The translations under genes were made by a program, and so were the position numbers. Source: Bacteroidota bacterium (GTDB taxonomy: Bacteria > Bacteroidota > Bacteroidia > Chitinophagales > Chitinophagaceae). From it: 11,985 nt of DNA. The notes beneath the pieces are model-generated. The model was not told the DNA's origin. It did no database searches and saw only the letters and a list, made by a program, of their open reading frames with translations. The stretch spans positions 1-11,985 of the forward strand of contig JAEZGI010000002.1 of assembly GCA_023416995.1 (NCBI GenBank). The letters are read 5' to 3'. Below are positions 1 to 6,973 of the stretch, piece by piece (the stretch's first letter is position 1; each line of letters opens with the position of its first letter).

Positions 1-2
1 CG

Positions 3-917
3 GGAATCACAAAGTTTAAATGTGCAACGATTGCTGAAGCCGAGATGCTTGCTGCTGCCGGAGCGAGGGATGTGCTGCTGGCTTATCAGCCAACAAATGT
101 CAAGGCGCAAAGATTGTTGTCGCTTGCCAGTGCCTATCCATCTGTGGTCTTCGGATACCTGGTAGATAGCCAGGAATCAGCCCAGGCGCTGTCGGGACTG
201 TTAAACACATCAAATCTTAAATGCTGGATAGATGTAAACGTCGGCATGCACCGCACAGGGGTCGCAACAAAAGGAGTTATTGAGTTATATGAATTTTTAA
301 AGAAAAAGCCCGGCATGGAGCCAGCAGGTCTTCATGCCTACGACGGGCACCTGCATATATCAGATGTTGAAGAACGTTTCAGGATAGCAGAGGGAATACT
401 CGACGAGGTGCGCAGCATCCGCAATCTTATAGAAAAGACTTATGGCAGTAAACCTGCCCTGGTTATGGGTGGTACACCCGGCTTTCCATTTTATGCAAAA
501 CAACCTGATCTCGATGCCAGCCCGGGAACATTTGTTTTCTGGGATGCAGGTTATGCAAAGATGTTTCCCGATATGAAATTCGCCATTGCTGCTGTGATTG
601 TAACGCGGGTAATTTCCATTGTGAGTCCTAAGCTGATCTGTCTTGACCTGGGACATAAATCCGTTGCTGCAGAAGGGCCATTGCCAAGGGTTCAGTTTCC
701 TGATCAGTCTTCAGCAAAGGTTATCAGCCAAAGCGAAGAACATATGGTGGTTGAGCTGCCTGACACCTCGCAAATACATGTTGGCGATGTATGGACCGCT
801 GTTCCGAATCATATCTGCCCTACCATTGCATTATACGAATCAGTAAATGTTGTTGAGCATGACAACATCATTGGCCAATGGCGCGTGATTTCGAGGGATA
901 GAAAAATCACCTATTAG
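3..917 (+). CDS. D-threonine aldolase / D-serine dehydratase-like PLP enzyme, 5' end outside window
   Basis: The frame is open from the first bases (GITKFKCATIAEAEM...), so the ATG at 45 is internal and the gene begins upstream of the window. The visible 304 residues correspond to the alanine-racemase-like PLP barrel followed by a D-serine-dehydratase-like C-terminal domain. Family enzymes are about 370-380 residues, so roughly 60-70 are missing, including the N-terminal lysine that binds PLP. Visible landmarks are DVNVGMHRTGV in the barrel, GGTPGFPF (a phosphate-loop-like region) and PNHICPT near the end (His codon 810-812, Cys codon 816-818). The family cleaves D-threonine-type beta-hydroxy amino acids or dehydrates D-serine in the cytoplasm. 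The H-x-C metal pair resembles D-serine dehydratases more than the H-x-D reported for D-threonine aldolases, so the exact reaction is open. The family assignment is firm; substrate is inference. Confidence 0.87.
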   Translation, partial: GITKFKCATIAEAEMLAAAGARDVLLAYQPTNVKAQRLLSLASAYPSVVFGYLVDSQESAQALSGLLNTSNLKCWIDVNVGMHRTGVATKGVIELYEFLKKKPGMEPAGLHAYDGHLHISDVEERFRIAEGILDEVRSIRNLIEKTYGSKPALVMGGTPGFPFYAKQPDLDASPGTFVFWDAGYAKMFPDMKFAIAAVIVTRVISIVSPKLICLDLGHKSVAAEGPLPRVQFPDQSSAKVISQSEEHMVVELPDTSQIHVGDVWTAVPNHICPTIALYESVNVVEHDNIIGQWRVISRDRKITY

Positions 918-953
918 ATTAGTCAAAACCTAATTGCTGGAACAACCGAAGTC

Positions 954-1160
954 CTAGTGCAACCTGGTTTTTACCGGGTTTGAGCTCGCCTCCTGCATAT
1001 TCTCAATTGCAGCAACAGACTCTTTCCTGTCAAGTAACAGGTCCTCCAGTGCGGCGGCTCCGCCAGAAGTAAAAGTGTAATTGAAAACGTCGAATAACGA
1101 TTTGCACGTTACCGAAGAACGAAGGTTGCAATCACCAATGGTTTGTTCATTGAAACGCAT
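954..1160 (-). pseudogene. truncated MutS-family N-terminal remnant
   Basis: A 68-residue reading frame begins with ATG at 1160, 35 bp after the hydroxylase stop. Residues 1-51 (MRFNEQTIGDCNL..., then KSLFDVFNYTFTSGGAAAL, then EDLLLDRKESVAAIENMQEA) read like the opening of the small MutS-related proteins of Bacteroidota. These start with a D/N-x-QT-x-x-DL segment, continue with a 'lF-x-x-fN-x-T-x-T-x-GG-x-x-L' helix (MutS core domain) and run for several hundred residues. Here similarity stops near residue 51, a short unrelated tail (SSNPVKTRLH) leads to a stop, and the PLP enzyme gene ends 37 bp further on. The MutS clamp, ATPase (Walker A) and dimer regions are absent, and I found no continuation in the other minus-strand frames of the next ~160 bp. 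I infer a 3'-deleted gene remnant that may be co-transcribed with the hydroxylase. It could also be an unrelated small protein; no search was possible. Confidence 0.5.
961..980 (+). terminator. weak hairpin behind the PLP enzyme gene
   Basis: On the + strand AACCTGG (961-967) and CCGGGTT (974-980) form a 7-bp stem with one G-U pair around a TTTTTA loop, 43 bp after the stop codon of the PLP enzyme. There is no T-run after the stem, and the hairpin lies inside the MutS-like remnant of the opposite strand, so a terminator role is only a possibility. Confidence 0.22.
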
Positions 1161-1195
1161 CAGCGAAAATCTGCGTTTCTGATCAAAATATAGCG

Positions 1196-1858
1196 TTAAT
1201 CTTTCTCCGATCTTAATTCCTGCCCCGGCTGATCGGGTTTGAACATTGTTCCGAACACACGATCCCATAACGTGGTGCTCACCCCGAAACCGTAATCATC
1301 ACTTTTATAATGATGCAGATGATGATTGCGCCATAAAGGTTTCATCCATTTAAATGGCGGTTTGAATGCGTGGATGGCATAATGCATACTGCCGTATAGC
1401 AGGTATCCAAAAACAAATCCTCCAAAAAAAGCAAATACAAATGACTCACCATTTGCTATATAGCCAACCAGGTACATGATTGAAAATATAGTTGAAGCGA
1501 GAATCAGACTAGGCAAAGGAGGCATAAACAGACGCTCCTTATCACGTGGATATTCATGATGATTGCCATGAATCAGGTAAACAAATTTTACTGCACGTTC
1601 ATTTTCTGCCATGTAATGGAATACAAAGCGGTGCATGATGTATTCAAAAAAGGTCCATAGAAACATACCTGCAATAAAAGTAATCCCAATGGCAAGCGGT
1701 GTTAAATTCAGTTGAGCATAGCTATAATACAGGAAGTAAAGAATAACGGGGATGTACATACCCCAGATAAGCAACGGATGGCTTTTTGTAAAGAACTCTA
1801 GTGCCGGGTGAGTGAAAAGTCTTGCCTGGCCCTTGTTGTGAATTTTTGCAAATTTCAT
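1196..1858 (-). CDS. fatty acid 2-hydroxylase-like di-iron membrane enzyme (sterol desaturase superfamily)
   Basis: This 220-residue integral membrane protein has hydrophobic segments at about 29-48, 52-75, 115-136 and 138-158. It carries ten histidines in the pattern of Scs7/FA2H fatty acid 2-hydroxylases: H76-x4-H81 (HRFVFH), H97-x2-HH (HGNHH, 97-101), H159-x3-H163 (HYAIH) and a final HHLHH (179-183). These ligand a dimetal centre at the cytoplasmic membrane face. The EYPRDKERL stretch just after the second cluster is also typical. Unlike the eukaryotic enzymes there is no N-terminal cytochrome b5 domain, so electrons must come from another protein. Such enzymes 2-hydroxylate fatty acyl chains; many Bacteroidota make sphingolipids or sulfonolipids with hydroxylated acyl chains, so that is the likely substrate (inference). 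A carotenoid-hydroxylase-like role is less likely. ATG at 1858 is the only good start. The MutS-like remnant follows by 35 bp. Confidence 0.88.
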   Translation of the reverse strand: MKFAKIHNKGQARLFTHPALEFFTKSHPLLIWGMYIPVILYFLYYSYAQLNLTPLAIGITFIAGMFLWTFFEYIMHRFVFHYMAENERAVKFVYLIHGNHHEYPRDKERLFMPPLPSLILASTIFSIMYLVGYIANGESFVFAFFGGFVFGYLLYGSMHYAIHAFKPPFKWMKPLWRNHHLHHYKSDDYGFGVSTTLWDRVFGTMFKPDQPGQELRSEKD

Positions 1859-2031
1859 AGCACGAAATTTTAGTTTTTCGACAAGATGTGTATCATCGTC
1901 AACGCCGATCGCTGACTTACATCAGGTTGTAAACCTTAAACTTCATCAATGAATGTGCCATCTTAACCATAATGGCCGTAAGCCTTGCAGGCTGTAACAT
2001 CTGCAAAAATAAAACATCTGATTCCATTGCG

Positions 2032-2057
2032 GTGTTGTAGACACTCAACCACAACAC
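2032..2057 (-). terminator. 3' hairpin behind the ABC permease gene
   Basis: A perfect 7-bp inverted repeat, GTGTTGT (2032-2038) and ACAACAC (2051-2057) with a 12-base loop, lies 9 bp after the permease stop. No T-run follows, so it may be a processed 3' end or a weak terminator rather than a classical intrinsic one. Confidence 0.33.
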
Positions 2058-2066
2058 GGGTAAACG

Positions 2067-4454
2067 CTATTCTGATTTAAGCGTAGTAACAGGGTTGGTT
2101 AACGCCGATTTGAGAGATTGATAACTAACGGTTAATAATGCTATTAAGATAGCACCTAAGCCCGCCCCAACAAATATCCAGATAGATAACGCAGGTCTGT
2201 AGGTGAAATTCTGCAACCATCTGTCGGCACAAATCCAGGCAATGGGCGTTGCAAGTAACAGCGCCAGTAATACCAACTTTACGAAATCCTGCGACAACAA
2301 TCGCCATACACTCAATACAGAAGCGCCAAGTACTTTGCGAACACCGATTTCCTTATTTCGTTGTTGCGCAACGAATGAGGCCATACCAAACAAACCAAGA
2401 CAACTGATGAAAATTGCCAGTGCCGCAAAAAAGCCCGCCAGTGTACCCACACGCTGTTCATCGCCAAATTTTTCATTATAGGCATCATTTACAAATCGGT
2501 ATCCGAAGTTGTGATCTGGAAAATACCGTTTGAATAATTTTTCCATGTGTTGTGTAGCCGCCTGGATCGAAGCGCGTGGATGCAAACGTACAAGTAAAAC
2601 ATCACCGGGATATTCATTTACAACGTAAACGGAGGCCCTTACATTGGCGTAGGGTGATTCTGCAATCACATCCCGAACAACGCCCAGCACGTTCATCGGT
2701 GTGCCATCCCAGGTAATGGTCTTGCCCACAGCATCAAGGCCAAAACCCATAAAACGTGCAGCGGTTTCATTGATGATAAGGGCAGAAGAGTCAGATTTTA
2801 TATTTGGATCAAACGCTCGTCCCGCAACCATTTCCCAACCTATCGTTTGTCCATAACCGTGTGAAACACGTGTAACCGGGAACTCCACTCCCGCGTTCGG
2901 ATCCTTGCCTTCCCAGTTAAACCCTGATGAAGTGGAATTGATATCCGTAGCGGGAGCATTTGCTTCGGCCATTTCAATGATGTGCCCTGCGTTCAACAGT
3001 TCCTGTCTCATTACAGCAAAACCATTTTTAAGTCCACCATCAGGAATACCAATCGAAATGAGCCCATCACGATTATAACCCACCGGCCGGTTTTTCGCAT
3101 AACGGATTTGTTCAAATACCACTATTGTACAGATGATAAGAACGATCGATACCGTAAACTGCAGTACTACAAGCACCTGTCGCGGCAGGGCCGCAAGTTT
3201 ACCTTGTTTGAAACTTCCTTTGAGTACCTTGATAGGTTTGAACGAAGACAGGTACAACGCAGGGTATAAGCCTGCTATCACTGCCGCACACAAACAAAAA
3301 GACAAAGCTGCTATCCAGAACATTGGCATGGTCCATGGGATTACCATTTCTTTACCGGCTACCTGGTTAAATGCCGGCAGAGCGAATTGAACAAGGATCA
3401 TTGAAATAACCCAGGCAATCAACACAAACAATCCTGATTCAAAAAAGAATTGTGCTATCAGTTGCGATCGCACGCTGCCAATTGTTTTGCGAATGCCCAC
3501 TTCTTTTGCCCTTTTATCGCTTCTCGCTGTACTAAGATTCATAAAATTTATACAGGCAAGTATCAGCACAAAAACACCAATTGTAAGGAATAACCAGACG
3601 TACTGAATACGTCCGCCGGTATTAACCCCATTGGTGAATTCATCATACAGGTGCCACCTCGTCATCTGGTGCAGGTGCAAACGGGGTTTTCCTAATTTCA
3701 GTTTCGCATTAACATTGCGGTAGCGTACATCAGCTATTGCTGCAGAAGCTTCCGCAATATCTATATTATCCCTGAGCCGTACATAGGTGGTGAAGGCGTT
3801 GGGTCTCCAGGGATCTTCGTTGAACTTAATCCACGGAGTATTTTCAAAATATAATTCCCATGGCGCTATAAAATCAAGATCGCCAAAAGATGAGTTTTTG
3901 GGAAGATCCCTGTAAACACCCGCAACCTGGACATCATGTTGACGATCCAGCTTTATGACCTTTCCAACGGCTTCGGTGCTACCAAACATTGCCTTAGCGG
4001 CACGTTCTGCAATGATCACTGAACGAGGATCCTTTAAGGCGGTGCGGCTTCCCTCTAACATTTCGAGATCAAGCATTGCAGGTGCATCAGGCTCCATAAA
4101 AACACCGATCTCGCTGAATCTTTTATTCCCAAAATCAAACACATGGTCCCAGGTAGCGGACGCAAGCACCACATGTTCAAACCGATCGCCATAATCCTTC
4201 CTGAGTGCCGTTGCTAAAGGATAAGGTGTGAGACCATTGGTTTGAATATTACCGTTTGTTTCTTTTGATTGCATTACGCGTGCTATTCGCTGATGAGCGG
4301 GAAACGAAGTGTCAAACGACAGCTCATCCCATACCCACAAACCGATAAGAAGCGCAACGCTCATACCGATAGCGAGCCCGGATATATTAAGCAGGGAAAA
4401 AGTTTTGTTCTTGATCAGACTGCGCCAGGCAACTAAAAGATTACTCCTGAACAT
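2067..4454 (-). CDS. FtsX/MacB-type ABC transporter permease, two fused halves
   Basis: This 795-residue inner-membrane protein consists of two MacB/FtsX units in tandem. The first has a membrane helix at about 18-38, a periplasmic MacB-type core (~40-250), then helices near 286-308, 338-360 and 380-398. The second has a helix near 429-448, a second periplasmic core, and a final FtsX domain. Each FtsX domain carries the conserved cytoplasmic coupling motif after its first helix: EVGIRK (318-323) and EIGVRK (702-707). The family uses an ATPase encoded elsewhere to drive mechanical work or export in the envelope (peptides, lipids, antibiotics); no ATPase gene is in the window, and the cargo is unknown. 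Such stand-alone ~800-residue permeases are numerous in Chitinophagaceae. ATG 4454 is chosen because MFRSNLLVAWRSL matches the usual family start; a TTG 18 bp upstream (4472) is in frame but lies in the middle of a dyad in the leader. A good promoter precedes it. Confidence 0.93.
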   Translation of the reverse strand: MFRSNLLVAWRSLIKNKTFSLLNISGLAIGMSVALLIGLWVWDELSFDTSFPAHQRIARVMQSKETNGNIQTNGLTPYPLATALRKDYGDRFEHVVLASATWDHVFDFGNKRFSEIGVFMEPDAPAMLDLEMLEGSRTALKDPRSVIIAERAAKAMFGSTEAVGKVIKLDRQHDVQVAGVYRDLPKNSSFGDLDFIAPWELYFENTPWIKFNEDPWRPNAFTTYVRLRDNIDIAEASAAIADVRYRNVNAKLKLGKPRLHLHQMTRWHLYDEFTNGVNTGGRIQYVWLFLTIGVFVLILACINFMNLSTARSDKRAKEVGIRKTIGSVRSQLIAQFFFESGLFVLIAWVISMILVQFALPAFNQVAGKEMVIPWTMPMFWIAALSFCLCAAVIAGLYPALYLSSFKPIKVLKGSFKQGKLAALPRQVLVVLQFTVSIVLIICTIVVFEQIRYAKNRPVGYNRDGLISIGIPDGGLKNGFAVMRQELLNAGHIIEMAEANAPATDINSTSSGFNWEGKDPNAGVEFPVTRVSHGYGQTIGWEMVAGRAFDPNIKSDSSALIINETAARFMGFGLDAVGKTITWDGTPMNVLGVVRDVIAESPYANVRASVYVVNEYPGDVLLVRLHPRASIQAATQHMEKLFKRYFPDHNFGYRFVNDAYNEKFGDEQRVGTLAGFFAALAIFISCLGLFGMASFVAQQRNKEIGVRKVLGASVLSVWRLLSQDFVKLVLLALLLATPIAWICADRWLQNFTYRPALSIWIFVGAGLGAILIALLTVSYQSLKSALTNPVTTLKSE

Positions 4455-4455
4455 A

Positions 4456-4481
4456 CTGTTAGGTTTACTCAACCCGAACAG
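4456..4481 (-). promoter_or_regulatory. imperfect dyad in the permease leader
   Basis: A 26-bp near-palindrome ends one base before the permease ATG. On the minus strand its outer arms are CTGTT and AACAG, the inner pairs GG/CC and TT/AA, with two mismatched positions and a four-base centre. It lies between the proposed -7 box and the start codon, so it could be an operator or an mRNA hairpin limiting ribosome access. Function is inferred from position and symmetry only. Confidence 0.35.
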
Positions 4482-4490
4482 TTACCGGAC

Positions 4491-4521
4491 CAAAAATATA
4501 AACCACTGAAAATGAAAACAA
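4491..4521 (-). promoter_or_regulatory. Bacteroidota-type promoter of the ABC permease gene
   Basis: On the minus strand TTG (4521-4519) is followed by 20 bp and then TATTTTTG (4498-4491), an exact match to the Bacteroidota -7 element TAnnTTTG with normal spacing to the -33 TTG. Transcription would begin near 4485, giving a leader of about 30 bases to ATG 4454. This suggests the permease is transcribed on its own as well as by any read-through from osmC. Confidence 0.6.
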
Positions 4522-4546
4522 TAGTCTTTTCGGCCAAATAATCAAT

Positions 4547-4573
4547 TGTTCGTAAACGAACACTTTTTGTTCG
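4547..4573 (-). repeat. three alternating CGAACA/TGTTCG arms between osmC and the permease gene
   Basis: On the + strand TGTTCG (4547), CGAACA (4557) and TGTTCG (4568) follow one another at 10- and 11-bp steps. The first two extend to a 16-bp palindrome with 7-bp arms (4547-4562). The middle arm can pair with either neighbour, giving two mutually exclusive 6-bp hairpins in RNA of either strand. A fourth copy, CGAACA, is at 4475-4480 in the permease leader. It begins 8 bp after the osmC stop, so it may serve as a terminator/attenuator, or the helical-turn spacing may reflect a repeated protein-binding half-site upstream of the permease promoter. Confidence 0.5.
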
Positions 4574-4580
4574 GTATCGG

Positions 4581-5054
4581 TTAAGTCGCAACAGTTACTG
4601 ATGGCTGGTGCAACACCGGGAAGTTTATTGAATTTGCAACAAAACAAAGTTTATGCGCCTTTGTATGTAGTTCAATCGCAAGTTCGCGCTGTTGCTCGTT
4701 TGAAATCATGACCGCAGGATATAAAATCACCTCCGTGAATCTTCCGCCACCATCAGGTGTTTCTTTCATGGTGCCCACGGCACTGTCGTTATAATCCATA
4801 ACACGGACGCCTGCTTCTGCACATAAATGCAGGTACCATAACATATGACAGGAGGACAAAGAGGCTACGAGCAGTTCTTCAGGATTATAGCGGGTTGCAT
4901 CACCCCTGAAGGCGGGATCAGATGACCCGGCAAGTTCTGGTTTTCCGGTTACACTGATTATATGTGCACGGTCGTAATCACGATAACCTGAGGTACCGGT
5001 TCCCCGGTTACCCGTCCATGTTAGTTGAACAGAGTAGTTGTGTTCGCCATTCAT
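4581..5054 (-). CDS. OsmC/Ohr-family thiol peroxidase
   Basis: This 157-residue cytoplasmic protein has no signal peptide or membrane segment. It shows the two conserved cysteines of the OsmC/Ohr fold: C69 within LLVASLSSCHMLWYLHLCAEAG, at the start of the central helix, and C137 in HKLCFVANSINFPV. The PEELL segment (58-62) that supplies the conserved glutamate is present, as is an arginine (R50) before it. In characterised members the first cysteine reduces organic (lipid or fatty-acid) hydroperoxides and the second forms the disulfide, which is then reduced by a lipoyl protein or thiol. An extra cysteine, C78, is in the same helix. It lies 27 bp after the histidine kinase stop, in the same direction, so it is probably the last gene of the receptor-yfiR-kinase run. 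The ATG sits in an inverted repeat. Family is clear; preferred peroxide and real operon membership are inferred. Confidence 0.92.
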   Translation of the reverse strand: MNGEHNYSVQLTWTGNRGTGTSGYRDYDRAHIISVTGKPELAGSSDPAFRGDATRYNPEELLVASLSSCHMLWYLHLCAEAGVRVMDYNDSAVGTMKETPDGGGRFTEVILYPAVMISNEQQRELAIELHTKAHKLCFVANSINFPVLHQPSVTVAT

Positions 5055-5075
5055 AAACTGAAAAATTTTTATGAA
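5050..5075 (-). promoter_or_regulatory. inverted repeat overlapping the osmC start codon
   Basis: TTCATAAA (5050-5057) and TTTATGAA (5068-5075) are a perfect 8-bp inverted repeat with a 10-base spacer. In the osmC mRNA the ATG lies inside the 3' arm, so the folded form would bury the start codon. A pairs-with-U-rich stem is weak, so it might act as a temperature- or transcription-dependent element; equally it may be chance in AT-rich DNA. Confidence 0.35.
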
Positions 5076-5081
5076 GCTATA

Positions 5082-6971
5082 TTACTCCACTTGATCTGCA
5101 GGCAAAAATATGATGAACGTAGTGCCTTCGTCGGGTTTACTTCTCACCGTTATGTGACCGTTGTGATTGTCCACTATTTTTTTGCAAAGCGCGAGACCGA
5201 TCCCTGTTCCCGGATATGCTTCTTTACTATGAAGCCTTTGAAACACCGAAAAGATGTTTTTCTCATATTCCTGTGAAAAGCCGATTCCATTATCCTGGAT
5301 AATGATTTCAGCATATACCTTATCACGGTCGGCTTCCGCGAAAGCAGTTATTTCCGCGCCGCGAACCAACGAGGCAGCAATTGCTATAACCGGCGGCCGC
5401 TCACAAAATTTCAGAGAATTACTAACCAGGTTTGCAAACAACTGGTTCAGTTGCAGTTTATTCCCGGTCACAGCAGGAAGAGCTGAACATGTAACCACCG
5501 CTTGTTTTTCAGCAATTACCAATTCAAGATCGGTAACTACGGTGTCGATGATTTCTGCAAGCTGAACCGGCTGCATTTGATCGCGGCTGTTAGCGAGACG
5601 GCTGTAATTCAATACACCATTAATAAGATCCGACATCCTGGAAGCGGAAGAAATGATCTTAACAATTGTTTTTTGAGTTAACTCTTTATCATCTAATCTT
5701 GATGAAAGCTGCGATGAGAATATCTGGATTTTGCGCAGCGGTTCCTGGAGATCATGTGATGCAACATAGGCAAACTGTTCAAGATCACGATTTGAGTTTT
5801 CAAGCGACAGATTCAACTGTTTTAATTTTTCATTTGCCTGAACAATGGAGGTAATATCATGGGCAACTACAAGAATGCTGTACACTTCTCCATCCGCATC
5901 ACGCAATGGAATAAAAAACATTTCAAGAATAACATTGGTGAGCGGTGACTCAAAATAGGGATTATGCACCAGTTCACCAGATAGTGACCGCTGGATATCA
6001 GTCAACATTCTGCCTTTGCCGACACTTGGGAACACCTCGTGCACCCGTTTCCCTATTACATCTTCGAGCCTCAGACGATAGATTTTGCGACTATATTCGT
6101 TCATGATCACATAACGGTATGACGAATCAATCACAACAATTACATCTACCGATGAATCGATTACCCGCTCAAATAAATCTGTCTGGCGGCGTAACTCTAT
6201 ATTTGCTTTTTCCAGTTCTTCGGTGCGTTCTGCTACCTTCACTTCAAGATGATGGGAGAAAGACATAATCTCAGCATTCTGCCGCTCAATCTCATCGAGC
6301 ATTGTATTAAAACCATCGGTTAGAAGTCCCAGTTCATCATCATCATATTTTCTTGCCCTGATGGAATAGTCTTTATCATGTGAGATGGTACTGGCGGTTT
6401 TTGAAAGTGCCGTAATGGGGTCCGAAACACTTTGTTGCAATCGTCTCGACAAGAGATATGCCACTGCGATCGCCAGTGAAAAAATCAGGATACCCAAAAT
6501 TGCATAACGGAAAAATGTCGCAAAGTTTGCTTCAAGATCCGATCGAAGGTATAAGGTGCCAACCCAGATATCATCCTGCACCACTTTTTGGAAGCCCTGG
6601 AGCTGGCTGCCTTTGAACCTGTATTCCAGTACGCCGGGTGCAAAAGGCAGATCATATGAAGCGATAGTATCGGGATATTTCGCAAACACTTTACCGCTAG
6701 TATCATAAAGACATGCTGCAACAATATGTTTCTCCCCACGCAGTGCAAGTAATGTTTCGGTGGCATCCTTCTGGTCCTGGAAAGCCAGCGCGGCGGTACT
6801 GTTTGCGGCTATTATAGAACCGATAACCCGAAGTTGATCCCTGGCCGAGCTTTTAAAAACATAAAACTGGTAAGTAACAAAAGCCGTGCAGGCCAGGAAC
6901 ACCACTACACCACTGGTCAGCAGCACAATGCGCATGATCTTTTGTTGTATGTTCCTTTTTATTGTCTGCAT
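5082..6971 (-). CDS. CHASE8-HAMP-PAS sensor histidine kinase
   Basis: This 629-residue inner-membrane kinase has a membrane helix at ~13-36, a periplasmic CHASE8-type sensor (~40-150; IIAANSTAALAFQDQKDA and AACLYDTSGKVFAKYP are characteristic), a second helix at ~155-175, HAMP (~175-228), a coiled coil (~228-265), one PAS domain (~265-378), HisKA with H406 in FAYVASHDLQEPLRKI, and an HATPase: N-box N514/N518, G1 DNGIGF (560-565), F-box FSVFQRLHS and G2 GTGIGL (588-593). All catalytic elements are intact. There is no receiver domain and no response regulator in the window, so its partner is elsewhere. CHASE8 is the sensor found in YfiN/TpbB, where the periplasmic protein YfiR controls it. A YfiR-like gene ends 2 bp before this start (TAAGTATG), so this kinase is probably its target, with phosphorylation replacing c-di-GMP synthesis as output. 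Domain calls are by eye. Confidence 0.93.
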   Translation of the reverse strand: MQTIKRNIQQKIMRIVLLTSGVVVFLACTAFVTYQFYVFKSSARDQLRVIGSIIAANSTAALAFQDQKDATETLLALRGEKHIVAACLYDTSGKVFAKYPDTIASYDLPFAPGVLEYRFKGSQLQGFQKVVQDDIWVGTLYLRSDLEANFATFFRYAILGILIFSLAIAVAYLLSRRLQQSVSDPITALSKTASTISHDKDYSIRARKYDDDELGLLTDGFNTMLDEIERQNAEIMSFSHHLEVKVAERTEELEKANIELRRQTDLFERVIDSSVDVIVVIDSSYRYVIMNEYSRKIYRLRLEDVIGKRVHEVFPSVGKGRMLTDIQRSLSGELVHNPYFESPLTNVILEMFFIPLRDADGEVYSILVVAHDITSIVQANEKLKQLNLSLENSNRDLEQFAYVASHDLQEPLRKIQIFSSQLSSRLDDKELTQKTIVKIISSASRMSDLINGVLNYSRLANSRDQMQPVQLAEIIDTVVTDLELVIAEKQAVVTCSALPAVTGNKLQLNQLFANLVSNSLKFCERPPVIAIAASLVRGAEITAFAEADRDKVYAEIIIQDNGIGFSQEYEKNIFSVFQRLHSKEAYPGTGIGLALCKKIVDNHNGHITVRSKPDEGTTFIIFLPADQVE

Positions 6972-6973
6972 AC

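Noticed and set aside
360..656. Minus-strand open frame of 98 codons inside the PLP enzyme gene
   Set aside because: It lies fully antisense to a clear family match and has no recognisable protein features.
1161..1268. Upstream extension of the MutS-like frame into the hydroxylase gene
   Set aside because: The MutS-family resemblance begins at the ATG at 1160; the earlier codons are just the other frame of the hydroxylase.
1898..1916. Imperfect 19-bp palindrome (GTCA...TGAC) upstream of the hydroxylase
   Set aside because: Only 12 of 18 positions are symmetric and no promoter could be placed near it, so an operator call is not supported.
4465..4647. Minus-strand open frame of 60 codons spanning the osmC end and the gap
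   Set aside because: It overlaps the osmC 3' end out of frame and contains the hairpin arms and permease promoter; no family resemblance.
5103..5110. TATTTTTG (-7-like) on the minus strand just before osmC
   Set aside because: No TTG/TTTG at a suitable distance upstream, and the bases encode the kinase C-terminus; not called a promoter.
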